Source: Hypomyces perniciosus (taxonomy: Eukaryota; Ascomycota; Sordariomycetes; Hypocreales; Hypocreaceae). Taken from it: a DNA stretch of 64,000 nt. The stretch covers positions 2,542,001 to 2,606,000 of the forward strand of contig SPDT01000003.1 in NCBI GenBank assembly GCA_008477525.1. Reading direction: 5' to 3'. Within the stretch, counting starts at the first letter, position 1; each line of letters opens with the position of its first letter. A program made the translations under genes and the position numbers. The notes under the pieces were generated by a model. It saw nothing but the letters and a program-made list of their open reading frames with translations, was not told the origin of the DNA and made no database searches. This document shows positions 1-13,600 of this stretch, one piece after another.

Positions 1-960
1 TATTCCACCAAATCCTCTTTATTCTCCCCTAAATATTTAGCATCTTTTATAGCTTTTTGCGGTTTACTCCTGCGCTCTATAAGGAAGCTATTAATTTCAG
101 CAGGTGAAATACAATAATTGCCTACCTCTTTGGCGAATCTGTTAGCCAGCTTCTGCAAGTCTTCTTTATTATATATTCTATGCCTAGAAGATTTATATGC
201 TAAAACAAAGAGCTTTTTAGCCTGTTCCTTTATAGCGAGTTTAAACTTAATCACCTGATCGATGCGCCTTGGTCGGATGAGTGTTCGTGATAGAGCCTCC
301 AGCTTGTTGCAGGTTATGATGAGAATGTGACCTTTATGAGAGGCGATACCGTTAAGGGTATTCAGCAAGCCTTTACGGGTAATGCGGTTATTTTCCTCGC
401 TACTTCTCCCGGCCGCAAATAAATCTATATCCTTTAAGAGAATAATGCATTTTAGTGGGAGATTGGTAAATAGATTTGAAAGCTTTGCGTTGTTTGTGTT
501 TAAAAGCTGAATAATATATATACCGACGCTGAGGTGTCCTGTTAAGGCCTTTATAAAGCTGGACTTTCTAGTCCCTGGAGGGCCATAGAATAGGTAGCCT
601 TGCTTATATAACAGCCCTATAGTAATATACTATAATCTTTCTTCCTTATCCTAAAATCTTTTTAAGTCGTTTACTATTACTGCCTTTATACTCTTATCCA
701 GCACTACTGTCGCTAAAGACCTTACTGTTTAAAGTGTGGGAGATATCTAGGGATTTTTAAAGAAATATATCCTTGGTTGGTATATGTTAAGTTTCTTGTT
801 CTGGTTCGCAACCTATTTATTCGCATTCTTGATTAAGAGCTTAAAAGGAGCTAGAACTGTGATTTAGCAATGTTAGACCAATATTCTAAGACTATAGGAA
901 GCCTTTACCTATAGACATTCTATAACGGCAAAAAGTAAGTCGCTTTAATGGCTGAGATTT
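1..960 (-). pseudogene. BCS1-like AAA+ ATPase relic, cut by window edge
   Basis: The minus strand reads as a mitochondrial-BCS1-type AAA+ ATPase. The stretch from about 600 down to base 1 has no stop and shows the order expected for the family: GYLFYGPPGT with a Walker A-like GPPGTRKSS (about 560-590), a Walker B-like CIILLKDIDL (about 425-455), an ITCNK sensor-like segment (about 305-320), and RPRRIDQVIKF (about 245-275). Further upstream (about 600-720) the frame continues as SLATVVLDKSIK and a stretch where the family's Trp-Tyr is now stop-Tyr (TGG to TAG). Very weak similarity to the BCS1 N-terminal domain reaches about 960. The Walker A second Gly is Arg (GGA to AGA), so even the open part should not hydrolyse ATP. 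The changes are G-to-A on the coding strand, fitting RIP. BCS1-type proteins normally act in the mitochondrial inner membrane, but fungi have many paralogues, so the original role is unknown. The C-terminus lies outside the window. Confidence 0.85.
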
Positions 961-3900
961 ATGGCCCTTTATCTTTATTATCTCGATCTGAATAGTAATA
1001 TGCTATTTTTTGTAGTTAATTGTTATGGAACCTGGAGGTAGTGTGAAATGGAGTTTTTTTCTTTTATTAGCAAGTGTATAAAATATGTAAATACTGTAAT
1101 TTACTGGTTGGCTATTATTATCCTAATTTGTTTATGCTTCGAGGTGTTAATTACGCTTTATCTCGGACTTCTATAAGAGATATTTCATTATATTCTTGTA
1201 GTGATTACTTTCGCTATTAATCTTAATAGAAGCTGTAAGGAGACGCTGGATAAGTTAAAGTATATCGTAATCGAAAATGTAGTAACAGATAGCTGAAATT
1301 AATATTAAACTGATTTAGGGGACTAGACTCTATATAAATGAACTATTGGCAATTGTATTTAAATATATAATGCCTAGTAATTCTATAGTGTGGAGTATAA
1401 TTAAGTCAAAAGTCTTTGTAGTGTTTCTAAGTTAACTAGGAATAATTTTGCTGGGAGACTATAAGGTTAAAATATTCTAAGATATAAGAATTAGGAAGCG
1501 CTTCTATTTGAAATGCAGCTTAGATAGTATACCGCTAGGCTATCAGGTGGCTTGTATAAGGTATATACTTAGAGAGTATTAAGTACCCAATCCCTTAGTA
1601 TAGTTAAGGATAGGGGTAAAGGTTAAGCGAGCTAGGTAGAAGGATTGCCAGCTAGTGGCTGACTTAGGGATTAATTATACTGACTAAAGTTATTCGATTA
1701 GCTTTAAAATATACTACTATATAGATATTAGGGTGTATATATTACTGTTTTACCTTTTAGTATTAATAAGCGGTGAAATTATATAATAGGGGGCCGCGAG
1801 ATAAGTAAGGCAGTTAAGTATGACTGTTAAGGTTTTCTCGGCCTAATTTCTAGCCTCTTTAATTATTGTCTGGATCTGGCTCTTTAGTGGCCTCTCCTTT
1901 AAGGTGGATACGCTATACTGTAAGAGCTACTATAGATAATTGCTCTGTAAAGTAAATAATAAAGGGATAGTATTATAGGCAATATACTGTATTTGTAGAG
2001 AGAAGAGAAAAGATGTATTAAGGTATATTTATACTGCTAATAATATAGCGATACTTTAGAGTTAGTTTTTGGACCTTTACCTTTTTTTCCTGTATAGTTA
2101 GGTCTGAAGTGGCTTAGACAGGCACTTTATTTTAATAATTGAGAATAGGTGCAGGTAAGAAGTATTTATAAGTTCGCCTCTGCCTTAACTTATAGCCCTG
2201 CAGCGCCTAAGCCTATAATATAGCCCTGGCTAGACTGAAGAGCCTTTAAATTCTAGTAATCTAATACTAAGTTTATAATATATAGCTAGTGTTAGCTTCT
2301 ACTGTATATTATGGGTATTTTTGAGATTTATGAGGTGATTATAAATCTTTAACTTGATATTTATTGATATGTTACTCCTGCTATCTATTAATATATGCAT
2401 ATAAGCTTCCTTTAATTAATAGAATATTATATTATAGTATACTATTTGTCTTTAATAGATGGATTATAAAGCTAAGAATAATAAAGCAATCTCGCAAATA
2501 ACTATGGCAGGTACTATAGTAAGTTAAGCTAGGTTGGAGGTAATAAGGTGTGAAGACTAAACTTATCCATTAAGGAAATAATAAAATGCTATACTCTACT
2601 AACCCCTTTTAAGATAAATAGATAGGCATAAAGGCGGTGTATATAAATTAATATAAATATTATATTTTATAAGAGAAAATAAATAAATAAATAAAACAAA
2701 CTGTATTTCCTGTATTTCCCGATCTTTAAGTGATATGAAATAATTATAGTTAGTTTATTATCTAAAAAAAAGGATTTTAGAATTTCACTTCCGTCTATAA
2801 ACATGCTATTTAAGACCGAATTAGTAATATACTTATAAGTTTCGAATAAAGGAGCTATATATGCTTTCGCCAGTATACTTGCAGTAGTTAACTTATACTT
2901 TATCTGGAAGGCATTTATAAAATTACTATATAATAATTCCGGGCAATCGCGGGTCTATGCAATAAGCTTTTCGGTATTTAGGTCTTAGAGGTTTTCCTGC
3001 TTAGTATTTTGAAATAGTGGGTCAAGGCTTTTTTTAGTAATTTTAATAAAACCCGCCTATTCTATTATAGATAACAATTCTCTGTGACGTTTAGAGTGGT
3101 TTCCCGCCCACTTAGATTAGTAGGTGTTTTGTGTCTGCGGTTGGAACATGATGTGTATGTATTTGAACTGTCCTCTAGTTTTAAGGCATTAATATACTTG
3201 CTTAAATAAACATAACGGGGATAAAGACTACAGGAAATATTGCACTTGTATATAGTCTAGAGCTCCTCTCTCGACGGGCTATTCGGTGTAAGTATTGTAT
3301 AGCTTTTGCATATCTGATTGCTTGATTATTGTAAGGTTTCTGGAGGCGATAGTGTATATTACCTAGTTGTATATTCTTGCTTTAATGGCCTCGCGATATA
3401 TATCTAGAGCCCCTTTCCTATATATAAGCGTAAGCTAATGTTATTAATAGTTATAAAACAGACTTATATTAATTGTAAAAAGGCTTTTTTTTGGAATTAG
3501 GTAATAATAGTTTATTAATATAGTCTTTATTTAATAGATTTTTATTACTACTGTAGAGGCTTATCCCGATAATAATATTGAAAGGAGATAATACTAGGCT
3601 GAAACTTTTAGATTTAGAATTAGACTTGAGCTTTGGCAAATCTTAGATTAAAGAGGCTAGTATAGATAGATTTAAGCTTTCGAGAAGAGTTGTATTTTTA
3701 TTATTGATCTTTCCTAGATTACCTTGAGATCCTGAGTATTGGAGACTGTCTGATTGCATTAGATCTATTAGCATAGTGACTGTTAGGTTAGTGTATGGCC
3801 TTATGTAAAGTATATAGGTTGTATGTGATATTTTATAGACGCGGACTATGATATAAAAAGGTACCCTAAGTTCCCCCTATCTGGAGCAGCGCCAGTTTCG

Positions 3901-4409
3901 TGCCATGGCATATCCCCTGGTGTAACGGGGCACTTTGCGAATGCATTTTGAGTATATGTATATACTCTGCAATGAAAAGATTTAAACAAGTTAACTGTTT
4001 GTCTTTGCTTGAATTAATATTATAGATCCTACCCTTTGCGCTGTGGCTAATATTATGGCGCGTTAGGGTTTTGTATTCTTGTTGTAATGATTGGTGATAA
4101 TAGAGGAAGCGAGAGGTTATAGAGACCTCTAGGCTAAGACAGGACCTGCAGCGGAGGATCGAACTTAATATAAAGATGGCCGGCCTACTCTGTTTACCCA
4201 GCTATTACGGCCGCGCTAGAAAAGGAATAGGAATAAGTATATAAACTAGAAGCGTGATGTCTATACTGAAGTATTGCAGTATATACCTACCTATAAATAT
4301 ATATTTAGTGGGTACTAGTTATGTCTATTAGACCTGCCAAACAATAATCTGCTGCATTATCTAGGGTGTAAGGGAAAAGGTATACCCTTTAGGAATAATA
4401 AAGGTTACT
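961..4409. other. AT-rich RIP-degraded stretch, no gene recognised
   Basis: This stretch is dominated by TA-rich sequence with stops in all frames. I found no readable domain, tRNA or repeat unit. A somewhat GC-richer part at about 3880-3960 and 4090-4220 may be the remains of another element, but nothing in it could be named. Confidence 0.6.
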
Positions 4410-4426
4410 AATAATAAGTTATATAT
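4410..4426. repeat. Target-site duplication, left side of LINE
   Basis: The 17 bases aataataagttatatat occur here and again at 17396-17412, exactly flanking the LINE. The first few A/T bases could also be part of the A-rich tail, so the true duplication may be 13-17 bp. Confidence 0.8.
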
Positions 4427-4559
4427 CAAGCTTCCCTCCTACACCTACAGGTACCCCACCTTTTAGGTGCCTACTTACTAAAATTCATAACCTTTTAACT
4501 AGCTATTAAGAAAAACAAGCTTAATAACACTCCCTCGCCCCTCCTAGGCATTTAAGGAA

Positions 4560-6160
4560 AGATAGCGAATGCTATTAGACTTTAAGCGAACTAGGGATAA
4601 TTAAACCTTACTGCCGCTAGGCAGGCAGCAATCTAGCGATTCGAGAAAGAGGGCACTCTTTTACTCCTAAAATAAAAAGGAACCACAGTCCTCCCGCTTA
4701 CGCCTAAGAAACGCCGCATCGACAACAAATATATCGAAACTAATATCCTTAAACTTAATTTCAGTTCTAATATAAAACCTAATATCTCTCTTTTCTTAAA
4801 AGGGACTTAAAAAGGCCTTTCTTCCTCTTTTTAAAATAGGCTAATAAAAGTACCTGCCTTTAATAATAGTAAACAGTTTACTATAGCTTATAAAATCTTT
4901 ATTTAAATTAAAGAAATTAATATAATTTAAAAAGCTAGATAAAAAGTTTTATTTTTAGTAGTTTAAGCTATTAATAACTGCCTAGCTAAATATTAAAGAA
5001 AGCACTACCTCTTAGCTGCTTTATAAGTAAATAAGGCGTTTATTAACGCTTTTAAAGGTCTCCTCTTTTTAAAGGCTTTCGCAAACCTTGAAAAGTTAGG
5101 CAAGAACCCCCCTCCAGCTTAACTAACAACTATATAGCCAGTTAGCAAGAAAACCCACTAAAATAATAAGCAATAATAAACCAAACCTTACCCTTTAACT
5201 TAAATTAACCTAGGCGCCCTATTAGCGACTAATGGCCTAAAGCGAGTTATATAAGCTATAATTGCAGTTAAAGGCGTAAATAAAAACCCTTTAATAGGAA
5301 AAGAAAGTAATCTTACTTTATAAAATAATAAAAGGCCAGCCCTTATTGCAAAACTTAAAACTTAAAAACAGAATATAATAACTAAAAAACCTAATAATAG
5401 AATCTTCCTTTAAATCCTGCCAGACTATAGTTAAAAGAAAATCTCTGCTATTAAAGCTAAATAGGAAGTTATTAAGATTAGAAAGCTTAATAAAAAAGAT
5501 ATTATTTACTTTTAAAAAGTAAAATCTAGCTTTATACTATAAGCTAGGAATAATAAGATTAAAAAAGCAATCCTTACCCTAGGCTTAACCGCGAAGGCTA
5601 GTAGCCTAAAGATTAAAGAGGCACGCGAATAAAGGAGTTTTTTATATAAAGCATCCTTAAATACTATACTAACACCTTAAGCACCTTCCCTATTAACGCG
5701 CTAGTTTTAATTAAAGCTTAAAAGAGCGTTAGGTTTAAAGAACCCTTAATCTTCTACTAAAAGGCCCTTTTTAGCAAGACTATTAATACCTGCCACTACT
5801 TTATTTCCTTTAAAGAGGAAGTTAAAATAAGCTTTAAACTCTTTAACTGTTTAGCCTTAATAGAGCTTTAAACTTAAAAGGTATAGGTAATTTAATGCAA
5901 TAGGTGCCTTAGCTTTTATAATCCTTAAAAGTGCACTAAAACCGCGCGCTATAAAAAGTGCAATAAACCTGCCTTTTAATATACTAATAGAGATAAAAAC
6001 TGCAATAACTTTACTTAATATATTAACTGCCTTAAACTTTATTAATTTAATGCTTGAAGCTATTATATATACTTAACTATTAAAGATAATATAAAAGTAT
6101 ATACTATTAAAGAATAACTTAAAAGTATTAAAGAACTTAGGACTTAGGAATTCTAAAAAA
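4560..6160 (+). pseudogene. LINE ORF1 (Gag-like, zinc knuckle) relic
   Basis: The plus strand upstream of the endonuclease carries Cys-rich knuckles. Between about 5895 and 6060 the frame reads CNRCLSF, then further Cys residues (KCTKTARYKKCNK, NKNCNNF), which fits two or three CCHC-type knuckles as in LINE ORF1 proteins. Such proteins bind element RNA. Stops (TAA/TAG) are frequent and no complete product is possible. The start is approximate, since the N-terminal part is unrecognisable. A Pro/Ala-rich linker (about 6170-6330) separates it from ORF2. Confidence 0.65.
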
Positions 6161-6679
6161 GGAACCCTGCCCCCTCTGCCTTTAAGCCTAGTCCCAGTAT
6201 ACCTAGTAAAGGAGCTCTTTAAGCCGCCCTAGCCAGATCTCCTACTGCTCCCAGGGCCTAGATCCAAGGACCCCTCCCTTTAGGCAGGATAATACCCCTT
6301 GCCCCCGCAATAAAGCCCCCTTAAAATAAAATCAACCTAATAAATATCCCTAATAGCTTATTAAAGGAAAGTTTACTAGCCCACTCTGCAATAAAGGTTA
6401 CTAATTTAAATAACTTTATAGATAATACCTTAAGGGAATCCCTTAAAAGAGATAAACCCTATAAGTTTAATTTATAAATAATAAACTTTATTAAAACTGC
6501 TAAAAGAACTTTAGCCTAAAAATCTTTTAGGCTAATATAAAAAAATAAGGATAGTATTATAATATAGCCCTTTTACTAGCCTAAAAAAATAGCTTTAATA
6601 TTATATTTATTTAAAAGCTATAGATTTACTAAAACACTATATTGTCTAAAAGATAAATAAAATCTTACTTTAACTTTTA

Positions 6680-8684
6680 AATATTTAACTTACTTAATAA
6701 CTAAAAAGAGATTAAACCCTCTATCCTTATATATATTAAAAAATTATTAAATCTACTATACTAATAACTCTTACCTTTAAAATTAAAGAGCGATTATATT
6801 TGCTAAGTAAAAGTCTACAGCTATATTATTACTAATATCTACTATAAAGCTTCCTTTAATACTATAACAGAAACCTTTAAAAGGTAAAGCTAACCCCCTT
6901 TAAATTTAATTATTGCAGGAGACTTTAATATATTATACTAAATATAGTAATTAGGCTAAGTCTTAAATACTGCAGGCAATAGACTAGCTAAATAGGCAGA
7001 TAAGTATAACCTAATCCTAGCCTTTATAGACGCCCCTATAAAGGACTCTAAAAAGTATATTAACCTTGTTTTCTTTAACTGCCCTATATTAATAACTATT
7101 ATAAAAAACCTAAATACAGGCTTAGACTACTATATAGTTACTATTATACTTTTAAGCCCTATTAGGCTAATAGCTAATGCAGGAAAAAAATATATCCCTT
7201 TTAAAAGCTTATAAAAGTTTAGCTAGTTAATATATATATATACCTAGCTCCTTTTAAAGGTAGATACAATTAATTTAACTAAAGGAGACCTAGATAAAGC
7301 TATATAAGCACTTTAAAGACTCTTTACAGACTATATATAGTTAATAAGCAAAAAGAGATATTAAAATAGATATAGCGCCCCCTAGTAAGATAAGGACTGC
7401 CGGATAGCCTACTCAGCTTATATTACAGCAGCCCCTAGGACTAATAAATAGACTAAAGTAAAAAAGATACTGCATAATACTATTAAATATAAAAAACGCA
7501 ACCACTAAAATAAAATTATAGCTAAAGCTAGCCTGGGCAGGGGTATCTGGCAGGTAGCTAAATAGTGTAAGGCTATAGACTGTTTCTAACCCCCCCCCTT
7601 TAATAGATGGCGGCAGGAGTATTTTAGACTCTAGGGAATAAGCGGCCTTCTTTAAGGAATATTTATTGCAATAAAAAAGAGCTAAAGAAAATATTAAAAA
7701 CCCCTGGGAACCTTAAGTACCAGAGAACCTTTAAATACTGTAAAATAAAACAGTTATTAAAGAGGAGGCAAAAAAGGCTATAACTAAAGCAGGGAATACT
7801 GCGCCTAGTACAGACAGTATATTAGTTGCCCTTTTACATTATATATAGCCTGCTATTAAAGAGTTTATTATAAACTTTTTTAAAGGTTGCCTTAGGCTAG
7901 GATATTACCCCCTCCCTTTTAAGAATACCGAAATCACTATTATACCTAAGCCTAGTAAGCCTAACTATATAACCTATAAAGCCTTTAAACCTATCTTACT
8001 GCTATCCTATATAGGAAAAGGCCTTAAAAGGCTATTTGCTAAAAAGATATCCTTTCTAGCATTTAAATATAAGATCCTTTTAAAGCAGTATTTTAAGGCC
8101 CTCTTTAAAAGAGTAGCTATAAACTTAATCGCCTGCCTAATTTATAATATTAAAATTACTTTAAGTAAAAGGGAGGTTATAACTTTATTTACTTTTAATA
8201 TCTTTAAGGCCTTTAATATTATTATAAAGAATAGACTGGTCTTATAGTTTAAGCAATAGAGCTAGCCTATTTAATTTATAAAATAGGCAGAGTCTTTTAT
8301 AAATAATAGAACTGCTTCTATTTATAAAGGAGATAAGACTAACTTACCAGACCTTGCCCTTAAATGCAGTGCCTTATAAAGGTCCCCTATTTCCCCTATT
8401 ATATTAATATTATACTTTAGCCTAATCTTTGGGCTTAAAGACTAATAATCTCGCTTTAGGTATACTAATAATATCGCTATATTTATTATAAAGGGGTTTA
8501 CTTAAAAAACAGCTACCTTTATATAATAGGCGTTTAATGAGATATTAAAGTAGGGAGTAAAGAATGCAGTATCCTTTAACTATACTAAGGCTAAACTGCT
8601 GCATTTTTACTATATAAAAGGCTAGACTTATAAAGAAGGCATTATAATAAAGGGAAAACTAATTTAATTTAAAAAGGATATCTA
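6680..8684 (+). pseudogene. LINE ORF2 5' part: endonuclease and reverse transcriptase relic
   Basis: The endonuclease/exonuclease/phosphatase part is recognised by IIAGDFN (about 6907-6927), INLVFFN (about 7060) and GLDYY (about 7110; the family has GSDH there). The reverse transcriptase follows: a KPILLLSYIGKGLKR block (about 7985-8030), FTFNIFKAFN in the place of the FDVKGAFN motif (about 8190-8225), an SPISPII block (about 8385-8405) and RYTNNIAIF in the place of the YADD catalytic box (about 8458-8484). Both catalytic Asp codons are now Asn. The frame is cut at 8684 by the chromovirus and resumes at 15823. Confidence 0.85.
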
Positions 8685-8946
8685 TGTCAGAGACCCTCTT
8701 TGGGGCAGACGGATCAGGCGAGGGGCTGTGACCCTAGGGAAGAGTAGAGGAGGTTGAAGAGCAGTTACTTGGAGGAGAGATAGATGCTAATAAGCAGGTA
8801 ATAAGCTAGAAACTAGTAGTTAGGTATAGCAGCAGTGGTTTACTGGTCTCTGAAGTTCTATATCTTTAGGGACTATAGTTGCTCTTATATATGCATTCCG
8901 GCCTATGTAATATTATGAGAGCTCCGGAGCTTCCGGTCTCCTGACA
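8685..8946 (-). repeat. 3' LTR of the chromovirus
   Basis: 262 bp, starting TGTCAG and ending CTGACA on the plus strand. It pairs with 15556-15817. By eye the two LTRs differ at about 25 places, all transitions, with no transversion or indel seen. Confidence 0.95.
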
Positions 8947-8965
8947 GGCTGCCCCCCCTTTTATA
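8947..8965 (-). other. Polypurine tract of the chromovirus
   Basis: On the minus strand a run AAAAGGGGGGG followed by CAGCC lies directly before the 3' LTR. That is where plus-strand DNA synthesis is primed in LTR elements, so it supports the minus orientation. Confidence 0.75.
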
Positions 8966-10679
8966 GCATTGACCTCGATACCGGCGAGGACCCTATATCC
9001 AACCAGCTCCTTTCCGGCTTCTGACACCCTATTGCCATACTAAGCAGCAACCATTTCCTGTATAGACGCTTCTTTAAGCCCTAGACTTAAACACTTCGGC
9101 ATACATTTAATAGCCTAAGAAGTTTCTAACCTTATAGTTTAAAAGTACGCTTCTATGCAATTAGACTTAAAGGGTAGTAGAGAAATCCTATATAACAAGC
9201 TAACCCTTTACTGTTAATATATAAGTGATTCACTCTATTTTTCTTCTCCCAATTCACTACTGTATATAAGTGCACTGCATGCATTCTTGCCCTACTTTTC
9301 TTTTCTCTTATAATTTTAATTCCCGCTTACTTTTCTCTTTTCTTTCTTTTCTTCCTTTTTATCTCTCTCTCTCTTTTACCCTTTCTCTCCCTATAGGCGC
9401 TTTTCTCTATAAATATTCTTTCCTCATACTTCTTATTACCAGTTAACCTATTATATAATAGCAGTTCTCTTCTCTTAATTCAGCCTACTACTATAAGTTC
9501 TCTTCTTCCTTCTATAATAGACGTCGCCGCTTTATAAGTTTCCTGTAGCTGACTCTTTACTATAACTTCCTATCTAATACACTTATAGCCTAGTTTTAGA
9601 AAATAACAGCGATCTTGCAGTATCCAAGAACCTCAATATAGTAAGCCTGTCTTTACTTGCAGCTAGTGCTATTTCGGTTACATCTCTATTAGAATACCCT
9701 CCCCTTAAGATTACTACACCTTTGCTAATAAAACGCCGCAAAGCTGCTGGCAACTTAACCTAATAGGTGTTCTTATATAGATATAACTATTAGCCACTGC
9801 TAACTCGCTATAGACGCCCCGCCTTATACTGTTATTATCTTAACCTTTTAATCGAATAGAATGCAAAGTTAGGAAAAAAACCTCCTTAATACTATAATAA
9901 TAAATATAAGTTTTATACTATCAGAAAATAAAACTTTCTATACTAACTTATATTATACTAGCTGCTTCTAAGAAATGTTTTTATTATTTCTTAAACAATA
10001 AATCATACAATCTAATCGCCTATTAATTTATTAATACCGCTAAGGCATTAGTTTAATATTCCTAAAAGTCCCCTATTAATAAAGTAAATACTTTAATATT
10101 ACTTCTCTATTATATAATAGCGGCTAATAAAAACCCAGTCTATAATAGTACTACTATAAGTCTAATGCAAAAAGAACCTTATATCGATGCGATAAAAGTC
10201 AGGCCTAGCTAAAGAGCGAAAAGAGAAAGAGTCTGCAGTAAATAAGCAGCATTGCCGCTAAAACTTAAAGCGCTTGAACCTTTAAGTTACTCTCGATCAG
10301 GCAAATTCTCTCGCTATTATTGCTGCTGTTATACATACTCTTATTCCAGTATATATTTCTTTATTTATAATAGGCAGTTTTCAGTTAATTACTGTATAAT
10401 ATGCTAGTGTATTAAAATTCCTGTATTTCCTTAGGTATATCCTATTATTATAGAAGATTACGATAAAGTGCTGTTTAAAGATAAAGAGAACTAGTTATTA
10501 TTTAATAGTAGTGTTACTGCTTATTTGCTGTAAGACATACGCTATTGCGAGTTCATTTTCTGTTTTTAATTAACTAGTTAAAACTGCACAGTACTTTACT
10601 CCCTTTAACTTCATAACGCTTAGTAGTAGTAGCTGGTTATTTACTAGTAAGTCGCTGCTTATACTTTTAAATCAATTTA

Positions 10680-13600
10680 GTATCAGTAAAATCACTTTTC
10701 TTTTATTAAGTATTATCAGTTTTCTGGGTAGTCTTTTTATTTAATTAAATATAAATATCATATCCCTTTATACTTATAATTAACAATTTTCTTAATTTTA
10801 AATATCTCTTTAACGCTAAAAGGGTAATCTATTAGCTTAAAAGGTTCTCCCTTACAGCTATAATACAGCTTAAGATTTATAATATTAAAAACATTATGAA
10901 TTTTAATAGAAGATGGGAGATGAATTTAATATACTAATCTACTTATTCCAATTTGGCGTTTAATCTAGTAGGGACTAATATACTTTTCAGTAAGTTTTTT
11001 ACTAGGTTGCCAGAGTTTCAGGTATTTTATAGAAAGTAATACCTAATCGCTAACAGCAAATTTCTTTTTAAGTCGGTAAATGTTATACTACTTTTTATAT
11101 TCTTTTTAGCTTTGTTATAGTATTTGTTTAGCTATTTTATACATAGCTTAAAACTCTTCTACCTTTATAATAGCATTGGTATAATATCTATAGTAGGTTA
11201 GTCTATTATAACCCGGAGCGTTAGGCTTATAGCCAAGCAGTAAAAAAGCTGGTGAATAGCTAGTTGCAGAATGTTCGGCACTATTATACATAGACTGAGC
11301 AAGAGACAATTTTTGCAGCCAGTTATCCTGTTATTTACTGCAAAAAGAACATAAATAATGCTCTAAGGCTTGATTCTGCCGTTCGGTCTAACTATTAATC
11401 TATAGGTGAAAAGTAGTGCTAAATTGCCGTTTATAAGCAAGTAGGTAACAGAAACTTCGCCAAAATCTAGATTTAAATAATCGATCTCTGTCAGAGATAA
11501 TTCCTTATAGTGTTCTAAAAATTAGATAAATGTATTTTATAAAAAGGTCAGCGACTCCGCTGCTTATAATATACACTATTATAAGTATATATAGGGCATA
11601 TTTTATATATCGATCAATAATAATAAGAATCGTATCATATAAGTGTTTGCCTTTATAGTTTAGGATTTCCGGCAAATCTATAATAAAATCCATAAAAATT
11701 TCTCTAAAGGGTCTTTCTAGTATCGGTAATAAAGCAAGTTCGCTATAAGGTTAATAGGTTCTCGCCTTTATTGTCTAGCAAACGTGATATATAGACACAT
11801 AACGCTTAATATCTCGCTTTATGCTTTGCTAATAATAGGTTAATATAATGCATTTTAAAGTACAATTAACTCCCTAGTATCTAGCAGTTAGATCATTATA
11901 AAGTAATATTAAAATCTTAATATAAAGACCTATCGGTATATAAACTCTACCCTAATAGCAAACTAGCTGGTTATTACTAATAACCTAGTCGTTACTATAA
12001 GATATACTAACTACTCCCTAGCTTTAAACTTTCTGCTAAATAAAGTAATCTCCTCGTTAAGTTTATAAAACAGCTAAGCGCAAGGACTCTTGTAGTTCTG
12101 GCGGCAAACCTGCAGTAGTCTGCCGTATAACCTGCGAACCAGCAGTTATAACTCTGGCCACTATACTCTGCAGGTAAGCTATTTGCTAAGTAGTATCTAA
12201 TCCCTGTCCCTTAACCTAAGGCGATGCTAAAGCAACACTCCTGTCTATAGGCGACTTTATATATTCCTGGTTACTATAGTGCGCTGCTGCAGATCCCTCT
12301 GGTTTATATAGGCTGTCGGCTTCCATGCTATAAAAATGCTATAAAATCATTAATATATAGCCTTGCTGTAATTCTTTAATCTCAGCAAGATTATAAAAAT
12401 CAAGGCGTTAAGATAAAGTATTAGCAGGGTTAAACTTCCCTGGCCTATACTTAATGCAAAAATTAAATAAAGCTAGTTTATTAAAAGCCTCTGCCTGCTA
12501 GTATAAAAGCTTTTGCTTATCTGTAAAGTAATAGTAGTTAAAATAGTCTATTATACCCTGAATCTCTATACCTATATAAGCCAGATAATATCTCTATATT
12601 TAAAAAGCCTCTATAATAGTAAGAAATTTAATATTAAGGGTATAATAATATAATTCAGAACTATTTAGCTTTCTTAATATATATACTATAGGGTGCCAGG
12701 TATTTTACTGGTATTAAGCTAATATTACCTTAATTATATAGTTTAATGTATTTATCTTTATATAAATTAGCGCTTTTAGGTTATAATATATTAAAATAGG
12801 TTTCTTTAAAAACTTTCCTTTAAGCTATTAAAAAGCTTTAAGAGTATTAGGCTTTAGCTGTAAAAAACCTTTTTGCTTCCTATAAGTAAGATCTATTAAA
12901 GGTACTGTAATTTTACTGTAATTTTTAATAAAGCAACAGTAAAACCTTATAAATCCTAGAAATATAAAGATATCGTAAACGCTTTTAAGTACTGGCCACT
13001 CAGTAATAGCTTAAACGTATAACTGTTTTATCTTAATTCTATTAAGCGTAATAATATATTTAAAGAAAGGTACTGAAGTAGTATAAAAGATACATTTATT
13101 AATATTAATATACAGCTTTGCGTTTTATAACTTTTTAAAAACCTGGCGAATATACTGCATATACTCTTTAAGGGTGCGGCTATAAATCAGTATATTATTA
13201 AAATATACAATATAAATAAGATTAACTAGATCTTATAGTATATTATTAATGTATTACTGAAAAGTTGCAGGGGAATTTATAAGGCCGAATGGCATAACGT
13301 TACACTTAAAGTGTCTATATCGGCAGTGAAATGCTGTCTTCTACCTATCTTCTTCGCAGATAGGTATCTGGTAATATGCGTCCTTTAAATCAAGTTTAGT
13401 GAAAATCTTAGTATATAAAAGTCTGTTAAGAATCTTAGAGATTAATAGTAAAGGAGCGCAGTTCTTGCGAGTTATTTTATTTAGAGTATAGAAATCGATA
13501 TATATTTGCAGTTTACCGCCTTTTTTCGGTATAAAGATTATAAGGGCACCTGCAGGACTAATAGACCGCCAAATCTATATATTCTATAGTGCTTTTTCTA

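Noticed and set aside
11505..11693. Separate small gene on the minus strand
   Set aside because: It is the open part of the chromovirus integrase core, not an independent gene.
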